Source: Murinocardiopsis flavida
GTDB lineage: Bacteria > Actinomycetota > Actinomycetes > Streptosporangiales > Streptosporangiaceae
Length of the DNA stretch: 64,000 nt
Assembly (NCBI RefSeq): GCF_003014485.1
Contig: NZ_PYGA01000004.1
Coordinates: forward strand, 289,220 to 353,219
Direction of reading: 5' to 3'
Every line of letters starts with the position of its first letter. Position 1 is the stretch's first letter. The notes under the pieces were generated by a model that saw only the letters and a list, made by a program, of their open reading frames with translations, was not told where the DNA came from and searched no databases. Below, one piece after another: positions 17,382-24,641 of this stretch. A program made the position numbers and the translations under genes.

Positions 17382-18388
17382 CCCTCTCCTCCCGGTACCG
17401 GCTCCCCGCACGACGCGCGGGTGACGAGCGTGCACGGCAGCGCGTGCGAACGGGCCGGACGCCCGTCCAAGAGCGCGACGAGCTCGCGGACCGCCGTGCG
17501 GCCGATCCGCTCGGTCTGCTGCCTGATCGCGGTGATGGGCGGTTCGACGTACTCGAACCACGGCAGGTCGTCGAAGCTCGCCAGCGCGATGTCGGTGCCG
17601 AGCCGCAGTCCGCGCTCGTGGACGCAGCGCAGCGCGCCCAGCGCCATGAGGTTGTCGGCGGCGAAGACCGCGGTGGGCGGCTCGGGCTGGTCGAGGAGGG
17701 AGCGCATCGCCGCGACACCGCTGTCCATCTGGAAGTCGCCCACCCGCACGCGCGACTCGGGCAGGCCGATGCCGTGCGTCGCGAGCGCGTCGCGGAAGGC
17801 GGCGAGGCGCTCGCGGCCGGTGCTCAACCCGGTGGGACCGGAGATGATGGCGGGGTCGCGGTGGCCCAGGCGCACCAGGTGGTCGACCAGCGCGGTCACC
17901 GGAAGGCGGCTGTCGCTGCGCACCACCGGGACGTCGAGGCCGTCGATCTCGCGGTCGACGAACACGACCGGGCGGCCGCCGCGCACGACGTCCGCCACGA
18001 GAGGGGACACCTCGGCGGTGGGGCACAGCAGCAGCCCGGCGACGCGGCGGTCGAGCAGGATCGAGAGGTACTCGTCCTGGCGGTCGGGGTCCTCGTCGGC
18101 GTTGCCGATGACGACGTAGTAGCCGTGCGCGCGCGCCTCGTTCTCGACCGCCCGGGCGAGCTCGCTGAAGAACGGGTTGACCACGTCGCCGACGACCAGG
18201 CCGAGCGTCGACACGTCAGCGGAGCGCAGGGTGCGCGCGGCGGAGTTGGGGTGGTAGTCGAGGCGCTGAATGGCGTCCTGGACCGCGGCACGGGTCGCGG
18301 CGGTGACCGAGGGGTGGTCGTTGAGCACCCGGGAGACCGTTGCCGTGGACAGCCCCGCGGCGCGGGCGACGTCCTTGATGGTGGCCAT
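17378..18388 (-). CDS. LacI-family transcriptional repressor of the sugar operon, RbsR-like
   Basis: LacI/GalR repressor of 336 aa. The N-terminal HTH is TIKDVARAAGLSTATVSRVLN with the hinge helix near residues 48-58 (PNSAARTLRS), followed by a type 1 periplasmic-binding-like sensor domain (VVGDVVNPFFSELARAVE, FAADNLMALGALR, LASFDDLPW). It is the first gene of the operon and translationally coupled to rbsA, so it is probably autoregulated through the dyads just upstream. Sugar binding would release DNA. Confidence 0.93.
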   Translation of the reverse strand: MATIKDVARAAGLSTATVSRVLNDHPSVTAATRAAVQDAIQRLDYHPNSAARTLRSADVSTLGLVVGDVVNPFFSELARAVENEARAHGYYVVIGNADEDPDRQDEYLSILLDRRVAGLLLCPTAEVSPLVADVVRGGRPVVFVDREIDGLDVPVVRSDSRLPVTALVDHLVRLGHRDPAIISGPTGLSTGRERLAAFRDALATHGIGLPESRVRVGDFQMDSGVAAMRSLLDQPEPPTAVFAADNLMALGALRCVHERGLRLGTDIALASFDDLPWFEYVEPPITAIRQQTERIGRTAVRELVALLDGRPARSHALPCTLVTRASCGEPVPGGEG

Positions 18389-18397
18389 GGCCAGTAA

Positions 18398-18432
18398 TGT
18401 AATCGATTACAAGATCGATGTAAACGATTCCA
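18398..18432. promoter_or_regulatory. Twin LacI-family operators upstream of the sugar operon
   Basis: The perfect 14-bp palindrome TGTAATCGATTACA (18398-18411) has the central CG typical of LacI-family sites. A second, imperfect copy TGTAAACGATTCCA lies at 18419-18432, exactly 21 bp away (two helical turns). Both sit 10-45 bp before the repressor start codon. Confidence 0.82.
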
Positions 18433-18612
18433 CGCAATCCCTTCACACCGCAGCCCACGACCCGAAAACGCCGCCGCACCAAGGGATCCGCCGCGTGCGG
18501 CACACGTATCGACGGGAGCAGAGGCGGCGGATCGTGATGCGGACGTGATCCCCGCCCTCGGGATCACCCCGGTTCACAGCGACAGTGGCGGCCCGCGGGG
18601 CACGACCTCCCG

Positions 18613-19332
18613 CTATTCGACCACCTGGATCCCCACGCCCGACAGCAGCATCGTGGCCTGGTCGGGCGCGATGGTCGCGCCGCTCAGCGGGGCGACCTGG
18701 GCGAGGTCGATCTCACCGAGGTCGGCGCCGCGCAGGTCGGCGCCCTGCATCCGGGCGCCCGCCAGCACCGCGCCGCGCAGCCGGGACTCGTACCAGACGG
18801 TCTCGCGCAGGTCGGCCTTTGTGAGGTCGGCTTCGTCCATGCGCAGGCCGCGCAGGGTCTGACCGCGCATGCTGATGCCCTTGAGGCGGGCCAGCATCAG
18901 GTTGCACTCGGCGAAGGTGTAGTCGATCCCCCGGCAGCCGCCGAAGTTCGCCCCGGTCAAGCGGCACCCCGTGAACGCGGCGCCGGTCAGCAGCGTGCCC
19001 GACCACTGGGTGTTGGCGAGGTCGACGCGCGTGAAGCGGCCGTCGGCGGCCTCGGCCGCGGTGAACACCGCCCCCGCGGCGCTGCCGCCGGTGAAACGGG
19101 CGCCGTCGAGCGCGGCGCTCTCCAGGCGCGCGCCGTCGAGTCGGCAGTCGGTGAACTCCGCCTCGATGAGGAAGGTATCGCGCAGATCGGCGCCGCTCAG
19201 GTCGCAGCGGGAGAACACGCGCGGCACCCCGGGGTCGGCGCCGAGCAGCCGCCGGAGGTCGGAATCCCCCAGGTCGACGCCCTCCAGCGGTGCGCCACTG
19301 CGCAGCGCCTCCTCGATCTCGCCGACTGCCAT
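18613..19332 (-). CDS. Pentapeptide-repeat protein
   Basis: A 239-aa protein built largely of A(D/N)LxX-type pentapeptide repeats from about residue 40 (CDLSGADLRDTFLIEAEF) to 215 (MQGADLRGADLGEIDLAQV). These form a right-handed quadrilateral beta-helix; some members, such as MfpA and Qnr, mimic DNA and protect gyrase, but most have no known role. No partner gene is adjacent. The ATG at 19332 has GGGGAA close upstream; the frame is open much further, but that part runs into repeat DNA and looks random. Confidence 0.87.
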   Translation of the reverse strand: MAVGEIEEALRSGAPLEGVDLGDSDLRRLLGADPGVPRVFSRCDLSGADLRDTFLIEAEFTDCRLDGARLESAALDGARFTGGSAAGAVFTAAEAADGRFTRVDLANTQWSGTLLTGAAFTGCRLTGANFGGCRGIDYTFAECNLMLARLKGISMRGQTLRGLRMDEADLTKADLRETVWYESRLRGAVLAGARMQGADLRGADLGEIDLAQVAPLSGATIAPDQATMLLSGVGIQVVE

Positions 19333-19442
19333 GCGTTCCCCTTCTCCGCGACGTCCTCGGTCCGGGCCGACGCTATCGGCCCCCACCGACACGCCACCGC
19401 CGCTCCACCCCGGCCCGATCACCTGGCGCCTATGGCGACAGC

Positions 19443-19844
19443 GGGTGGGCTGCCGTCGCGGGCCCCCGCTGCGCGATACTCCGCGAAGCGGGCGCAGTAG
19501 GGGAGTGCGAAGCACCCGGCGGCACGAAACACCACGCTGTACCGTCCGCACCAGACCCGGGCCACCGCGGGCGGCGGTCCTGCGCCCGGGACATGGCAGC
19601 AATGGCAGGCCGTGGTTTTGCGTTCCGAGTCGGTGTCCGGTCACCTGAGAAACCCGGGACATCCCTCGACCACGGTCCGCCCCCGCGACGTTGAAGACTT
19701 CCGCTCCGCGGGGAACGCGAGCGGGCCCGCCGCACCCGACCCCAGGCACGGTTCCGCCCGTCACTGCGGACAGGACTGGCGGGAAAACTCCAGCGTGGTG
19801 CTTCGCGCCGCCGGGTGCTTCGCATCCGCGACGGCAACTCACCC
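19443..19844. repeat. MITE-like palindromic element, copy 1
   Basis: The ends GGGTGGGCTGCCGTCGCGG (19443-19461) and its inverted partner at 19826-19844 match at 17 of 19 positions. Inside them is a second inverted pair of 35 nt (19506-19540 and 19790-19824) with 3 mismatches, which contains TGCGAAGCACCCGGCGGC. A hairpin with 11-bp arms (19465-19492, CCCGCTGCGCG and CGCGAAGCGGG, one mismatch) follows the left end. The left-end-plus-hairpin module recurs at about 37.03 kb (inverted) and 46.96 kb. It carries no transposase and would be mobilised in trans, if at all. Confidence 0.65.
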
Positions 19845-19891
19845 CCTGCTCCCGCGACACGAGGCTGTGCGAGCACCCGCCCTTACTCCCG

Positions 19892-19919
19892 GGGCGGAGG
19901 TTGGGGGCAACCTCCGCCC
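19892..19919 (-). terminator. Hairpin behind the PucR-type gene
   Basis: GGGCGGAGGTT (19892-19902) and AACCTCCGCCC (19909-19919) form a perfect 11-bp stem with a 6-nt loop, 31 bp after the regulator stop. A terminator without a T-run is likely. Confidence 0.6.
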
Positions 19920-19949
19920 GTTGGGTCAACGGCATCGCGGGGGCGGGGG

Positions 19950-21629
19950 TCAGTTGCGGAGTTTGAGGGCGAGGAACAGGTCGACCCGGTGTTCCAGGTT
20001 GGACAGGTCGCGCCGGGTCAGCTCCTCGACGCGGCCGATCCGGTAGCGGAGGGTGTTGACGTGGACGTGCATGGCCGCGGCGCACCGCTGCCAGGAGCCG
20101 GAGTGCTCCAGGAAGGTCGTCAGGGTCGCCACCAGGTCGGAGCGGTGGTCACGGTCGTATTCGATCAGCGGGCCGAGCATCCGGTCGCGGTAGGAGGACT
20201 GCACGTCCTCGGGTACCGACGCCAGCAGCAGCTCGTGGGAATCGATCTCGGCGCCCTCGACGACCTGGGAGCGCCCGCCGCGCAGGTCGGCGAGGCGGCG
20301 CGCGTGCCGCGCCTCGACCACCGCGCCGCGCAGCCCGCGGACGTCGCGCGCCGTGGAGCTGATGCCGATGGTGAGCCGGTGGTCGGCGAGCCCCGGCTCC
20401 AGAAGGCGGGCCCCGTGCTCGATCTCGGCGCGCAAGGCCTCTTCCACGGGAAGGGAGCCGCCGTCGGTGCTCGACCCGCCACTGCCCGCTCCGCCGCTGC
20501 CAGGCCCGCCGCTGTCCGACCGGTCTGTGCCCGTTCCGCCACTGTCCGGCCCGCCGGTGCCCGGGCCGGCGCGGACGATCGCCATGGCGTCGTTGTCGCC
20601 GACCACGACCGCGCCGGGCCGCCCGCCCACCAGTTCGGCGGTGATGCGCCGCGCGAGGTCGGAGCGGCGCGGTTCGGGGACGAGCGCGGCGCTGACGACG
20701 ACATAGCCCTGCCCCGCCCGGGTGGCGGCCGGTCCGCCGACGACGCGCAGCAGCTCCGCTGCCTCGCCGAAGCGCTGCGCGGCGAGCAGTTTCGGCAGAT
20801 GCTCCAGATGCCGTGCGTCGGTGTCGGAGTGCTCTTCGTCGCGGCTGCGCGCGAGCACCGCGATCGACAGCAGTTCGGCGACTGCCTCGTGCGTCTCCTC
20901 GGTCCACGCGCGGTGGTCGCCGGTGCACACGAGGACCCAGCTGGGGAGGGGGTGCGCGCCGGGGGTGCGCACCGGCAGCAGGGTGACCGCGCGCTCCGCT
21001 GCGCCCTCCGAGGCCGGCAGGACGCCGCCGTGCGGGAAGTCGGTCCAGTTCAGCAGGTGTTCCGAGAGCCATTCGCGGTCGGCCGCGGAGAGTTCCGGGC
21101 CGGCGGCGGCGACGGCACGCCCGGTGCTGGAGAGCACCCACGCGGACACCCCGGCCTCGGCGGCTGCCGCGGCGAACACTTCGGGGAAGTCGGCGCCCGC
21201 GGCGACCTCCGCCATGAGCCTGCGGTGCCGGTCGCGGTTCTCGGCGATGGCGCTGAAGCGGTGCCGGGTGAGCAGCCCGAGGACCTCCTCGGTGACGGCG
21301 CCGAACGAGGTCTCGGTCGGCACCTCGATGAGCGGCAGCCCGTGCGCCTCGCACGCCGCGATGAGGTCGGGCGGGATCTCGCCCAGAGCGGTTCCGGCCG
21401 CCGCGCACACCACCCCGGCGTCGACCAGCGAGCGGACGAAGACCTCGGAGTCGCCGGGCCCGGTGCGCCACATCATGCCGGTCAGGACCAGCTCGCCGCC
21501 GGACAGGTAGCGGCGGGGTTCGAGCAGGTCGGTGGTGTAGGCCCAGCGGACCTCGCGGTGCGCGTGCTCGGCCCCGCTGAGGAACCGCAGTCGCAGGCGC
21601 TTGATGGCCATCAGCTCACTGATGTGCAT
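19950..21629 (-). CDS. PucR-family transcriptional regulator of purine catabolism
   Basis: A 559-aa regulator with an N-terminal PucR domain (RWAYTTDLLEPRRYLSGGELVLTGMMW), a middle GGDEF-like/CdaR region and a C-terminal HTH_30 (MHVHVNTLRYRIGRVEELT). A Gly/Ser/Thr/Asp-rich insert of about 40 aa after residue 375 is low-complexity. It is divergent from the purine oxidation operon and most likely activates it, as Bacillus PucR does for its genes. The ATG at 21629 (MHISELMAIKRL) has GAGGG 6 nt upstream; the frame remains open to 21713. Confidence 0.9.
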   Translation of the reverse strand: MHISELMAIKRLRLRFLSGAEHAHREVRWAYTTDLLEPRRYLSGGELVLTGMMWRTGPGDSEVFVRSLVDAGVVCAAAGTALGEIPPDLIAACEAHGLPLIEVPTETSFGAVTEEVLGLLTRHRFSAIAENRDRHRRLMAEVAAGADFPEVFAAAAAEAGVSAWVLSSTGRAVAAAGPELSAADREWLSEHLLNWTDFPHGGVLPASEGAAERAVTLLPVRTPGAHPLPSWVLVCTGDHRAWTEETHEAVAELLSIAVLARSRDEEHSDTDARHLEHLPKLLAAQRFGEAAELLRVVGGPAATRAGQGYVVVSAALVPEPRRSDLARRITAELVGGRPGAVVVGDNDAMAIVRAGPGTGGPDSGGTGTDRSDSGGPGSGGAGSGGSSTDGGSLPVEEALRAEIEHGARLLEPGLADHRLTIGISSTARDVRGLRGAVVEARHARRLADLRGGRSQVVEGAEIDSHELLLASVPEDVQSSYRDRMLGPLIEYDRDHRSDLVATLTTFLEHSGSWQRCAAAMHVHVNTLRYRIGRVEELTRRDLSNLEHRVDLFLALKLRN

Positions 21630-21756
21630 GGAGACCCTCGCATTGAACTCAGGAGCGCGCCGTTCGGCGCGTTCTGCGCGGGCAGCACCGGTTCGGGCCA
21701 CCGTAGCCGACACATGCCTTGGAGGAAAATACGAACGGCGGCCGCTGAACGGGTAG

Positions 21757-21810
21757 GTACTTCATGTCATCGCGTGCTAGTTCGCGCTCTTTTCGCAGTG
21801 GTGTACTTCA
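21757..21810 (+). promoter_or_regulatory. Repeated GTACTTCA boxes between pucR-type gene and purine operon
   Basis: GTACTTCA occurs at 21757-21764 and again at 21803-21810 in the 275-bp divergent promoter region. The 46-bp spacing and position make them possible activator sites. This rests only on repetition. Confidence 0.3.
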
Positions 21811-21904
21811 CAAAGACGCCGAGAAGCCGGGGCACCCGGCACGAGCAGGTCCCGTTGCCTTCCGCTTCTACGTTTCCGCGACACGTCGACGAACGAGGAT
21901 GAGT

Positions 21905-22774
21905 ATGGACTTCCTGAGCCCTTCCACCTGGGAGGAGGCGCTCGCCGTCAAGAGTGCGCACCCCGATGCGGTGCCCATCATGGGCGGCACCGACGTGATG
22001 GTGGAGTTGAACTTCGACAAGCACCGCCCGCCGGCGCTGATCGACCTCACCCGCGTGCCGGAGCTCACCCGGTGGGCGCCCGAGGGCGACGGCGTCCTGA
22101 TGGGCGCCGGGCTCTCCTACACGCGGATCATCGGCGAACTCGCGGGGCACGCGCCCGCGCTGGCCCAGGCGTCCCGGTCGGTCGCCTCGCCGCAGATCCG
22201 CAACCGCGGCTCGGTCGGCGGGAACCTGGGCGGCGCGTCGCCGTCCGGTGAGGCGCACCCGCCCCTGCTGGCCACCGACGCGGTCATCGAGCTCGCCTCG
22301 GTGCGCGGCACCCGCCGCGTCCCCGCCAGGGAGTTCTACCTCGGCCTCCGCCACACCGCGCGGGCCGAGGACGAGCTCATCGCCGCCGTGCTGCTGCCGC
22401 GGCCGGCCGGCCCGCAGTACTTCGCCAAGATCGGCACGCGCAACGCGATGGTCATCGCGGTCGCGTCGTTCGCCATCGCCCTCGACGCCGCGACCCGGAC
22501 GGTGGGCACCGGGGTGGGCTCGTGCGCCCCGACACCGATCCGCGCGGTCGAGGCCGAGGAGTTCATCGCCGGAGAGCTGGACTGGGACGGCGGCAGTCCC
22601 CTGGCGCCCGGCGCCGTCACGCGCTTCGGCGAGTTGGTGGCCTCGGTCGCCCGCCCCATCGACGACGTCCGCGGCAGCGCCGACTACCGCAAGCACGCCT
22701 TGTCGGTCATGGCCCGGCGCACCCTCGCCTGGGCCGTCACCGACCACCGGAAGGGAATCGAGCAGTGCGCGTGA
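21905..22774 (+). CDS. FAD-binding subunit of xanthine dehydrogenase-type enzyme
   Basis: A 289-aa FAD subunit of the CoxM/PucC type. FAD-binding loops are PIMGGTDVMVELN and the ASPQIRNRGSVGGNLGGASP segment; LRHTARAEDELIAAVLLP is also typical. The four-cysteine insert of the PaoB-like subunit at 1920 is absent, so this enzyme should have only two [2Fe-2S] clusters. The ATG at 21905 has GAGG 6 nt upstream; another ATG at 21899 overlaps that site. It is the first gene of the purine oxidation operon and overlaps the FeS gene by 10 bp. Confidence 0.92.
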   Translation: MDFLSPSTWEEALAVKSAHPDAVPIMGGTDVMVELNFDKHRPPALIDLTRVPELTRWAPEGDGVLMGAGLSYTRIIGELAGHAPALAQASRSVASPQIRNRGSVGGNLGGASPSGEAHPPLLATDAVIELASVRGTRRVPAREFYLGLRHTARAEDELIAAVLLPRPAGPQYFAKIGTRNAMVIAVASFAIALDAATRTVGTGVGSCAPTPIRAVEAEEFIAGELDWDGGSPLAPGAVTRFGELVASVARPIDDVRGSADYRKHALSVMARRTLAWAVTDHRKGIEQCA

Positions 22775-23286
22775 GTTTTGAAGTGAACGGCGAGCAGGTC
22801 ACCGCCGACGACGTGTGGGCGGGCGAGAGCCTGCTGTACGTGCTCCGCGAGCGCCTCGGGCTGCCCGGCAGCAAGAACGCCTGCGAGCAGGGCGAATGCG
22901 GGTCCTGCACGGTCTACCTTGACTGCGTGACGGCCTGCTCGTGCATGGTCGCGGCGGGCCAGGCCGAGGGCCGCTCCGTCCGCACGGTCGAAGGGCTCGC
23001 CGAGGGCGGTGCCGCCGGTGCCGACCCGGCGCTCGCCCACGTGCAGGAGGCGTTCGTGGCGGCCGGGGCGGTGCAGTGCGGCTTCTGCACGCCGGGCCTG
23101 CTCGTGCAGACCGACGATCTCATCGAGCAGACGGTGGGCCGCGGCGGCGGCGTCCCCGAGGACGCCGAGATCCGCGAGCACCTGGCCGGGAACCTGTGCC
23201 GCTGCACCGGCTACGAGAAGATCATCGACGCCGTGCGGACCGCCGCAGAGCGGACCCTCGCAGAGCGGTCGGAGGTCGCCCGATGA
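22765..23286 (+). CDS. [2Fe-2S] subunit of xanthine dehydrogenase-type enzyme
   Basis: A 173-aa iron-sulfur subunit. The first cluster is in ACEQGECGSCTVYLD with a following Cys, the second in VQCGFCTPG and GNLCRCTGYEKI. The GTG at 22765 has GGAAGGGA 8 nt upstream and overlaps the FAD gene; a GTG at 22771 is possible. The stop overlaps the amidohydrolase ATG by ATGA. It passes electrons from the Mo site to FAD in the purine oxidation enzyme. Confidence 0.92.
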   Translation: MRVSFEVNGEQVTADDVWAGESLLYVLRERLGLPGSKNACEQGECGSCTVYLDCVTACSCMVAAGQAEGRSVRTVEGLAEGGAAGADPALAHVQEAFVAAGAVQCGFCTPGLLVQTDDLIEQTVGRGGGVPEDAEIREHLAGNLCRCTGYEKIIDAVRTAAERTLAERSEVAR

Positions 23287-24641
23287 GCAGCGGCACCACT
23301 GTCATCGACGGCGCGCACGTCGTCACCGTCAGCGGCGCGGAGTACCCGGTCGGCTTCATCGTCGTGACCGACGGCCGCATCGCGCAGGTGGGCGCCGGGC
23401 CGGCGCCCGACATCGCGGGGGCCGAGCGCATCGACGCCCGCGGCTGCGTCGCCACCCCCGGGCTCGTCAACACCCACAACCACCTGTACCAGTGGGCCAC
23501 CCAGGGGCTGTTCGCCGACAACACCCTGTTCGAGTGGCTGGTGGGCTCCTACGAGATGTGGCACCGGCTCGACGCCGACGTCGTGGCCGACACCACCACC
23601 GCGGGGATGAGCTGGCTGGCGCTGTCGGGGTGCACCACCGCCTCCGACCACCACTACATCTTCCCCTCGGGCCGCGGCGACATCGTCGCCGCCGAGGTGG
23701 CGGCGGCCCGCGCGGTCGGCATCCGGCTGGACCTGGCGCGCGGCTCGATGGACCGCGGGCAGTCCGACGGCGGGCTGCCGCCGGACACCGTGGTCGAGAC
23801 GACGGCGGGCGCCATCGACGCGACGGCCGCCGCGATCGACGCCCACCACGACCCCTCCCCCGCGTCCATGACCCGCATCGCCGTCGCCCCGTGCTCGCCG
23901 TTCTCGGTCAGCCGCGACCTGATGACGGAGGCCGCGAAGCTGGCCCGCACCGCGGGCGTCCGGCTGCACACCCACGTGGCCGAGACGCTCGACGAGCACG
24001 AGCAGTGCCTCGCGGAGTTCGGCTGCACGCCCGTGGAGTACGCCGAGAAGCTGGGCTGGCTCGGCGCCGACGTGTGGTTCGCGCACGCCGTGCACCTCTC
24101 CGACGACGCGATCGCGCGCATCGCCCAGACCGGCACCGGGATCGCGCACTGCCCGTCGTCCAACGCGCGCCTGGGCGCCGGCATCTGCCGGGTGACCGAG
24201 CTGGTCGGCGCGGGTGCCGTGGTCGGCCTCGGGGTGGACGGCCCGGCGTCGTCGGAGCTGACCGGGATCGCCGGGGAGATGCGCCAGGCGCTGTTCATGG
24301 CGCGTGCGCGCAAGGGGCCGCAGGCCCTGAGCTCCCGCACCGCGCTGCACATGGCGACGCTCGGCGGCGCGCGGGTCCTGGGCCGCGACGCCGAACTCGG
24401 CTCGATCGAGGCGGGCAAGCTCGCCGACATCGCGCTGTGGCGGGTCGACGGCTTCGGCCACGACGTCATCGACGACCCCGTGGTGGCGCTCACCTTCGGG
24501 CCGACGCCGCCGCTGGAGCGCCTGCTCGTCGGCGGCTCGACCGTCGTTGAGCGCGGCGAACTGCGCACCGTCCCCGCCGAATCCGCCGCGGCGGCCGGCC
24601 GGTCCGCCCACCGGGCCCTCGTCAAGGAGGTGAGTCGCTGA
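23283..24641 (+). CDS. Amidohydrolase of the ATZ/TRZ family, probable 8-oxoguanine deaminase
   Basis: A 452-aa metal-dependent hydrolase with the TIM-barrel signature PGLVNTHNHLYQW (metal His pair), LHTHVAETLDEH, HCPSSNARLGAG and a catalytic-Asp segment GLGVDGPASSE. The DHHYIFP motif is also seen in 8-oxoguanine deaminases. It would convert 8-oxoguanine to urate or deaminate a related purine. Its place between FeS and Mo subunits of a xanthine dehydrogenase supports a purine substrate. A guanine or triazine hydrolase is the main alternative. Overlaps of 4 bp and 1 bp couple it to its neighbours. Confidence 0.82.
   Translation: MSSGTTVIDGAHVVTVSGAEYPVGFIVVTDGRIAQVGAGPAPDIAGAERIDARGCVATPGLVNTHNHLYQWATQGLFADNTLFEWLVGSYEMWHRLDADVVADTTTAGMSWLALSGCTTASDHHYIFPSGRGDIVAAEVAAARAVGIRLDLARGSMDRGQSDGGLPPDTVVETTAGAIDATAAAIDAHHDPSPASMTRIAVAPCSPFSVSRDLMTEAAKLARTAGVRLHTHVAETLDEHEQCLAEFGCTPVEYAEKLGWLGADVWFAHAVHLSDDAIARIAQTGTGIAHCPSSNARLGAGICRVTELVGAGAVVGLGVDGPASSELTGIAGEMRQALFMARARKGPQALSSRTALHMATLGGARVLGRDAELGSIEAGKLADIALWRVDGFGHDVIDDPVVALTFGPTPPLERLLVGGSTVVERGELRTVPAESAAAAGRSAHRALVKEVSR

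Larger units (their letters stand above)
19333..19949. other. 617-bp intergenic region filled by repeat DNA
   Basis: No convincing gene lies between the pentapeptide gene and the pucR-type gene. Most of the gap is a MITE-like element (19443-19844) with inverted ends and internal hairpins; the rest is the terminator hairpin of the pucR-type gene and the upstream region of the pentapeptide gene. Confidence 0.6.

Noticed and set aside
19914..19936. Possible extra copy of the CAATGCCGTTGA end near the pucR-type gene
   Set aside because: The match (GTTGGGTCAACGGCAT) is partial and is explained by a small CCGTTG/CAACGG dyad next to the terminator.
19333..20085. N-terminal extension of the pentapeptide gene
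   Set aside because: The frame is open, but it runs through the repeat element and the end of the pucR-type gene; the ATG at 19332 has a binding site and starts the conserved part.
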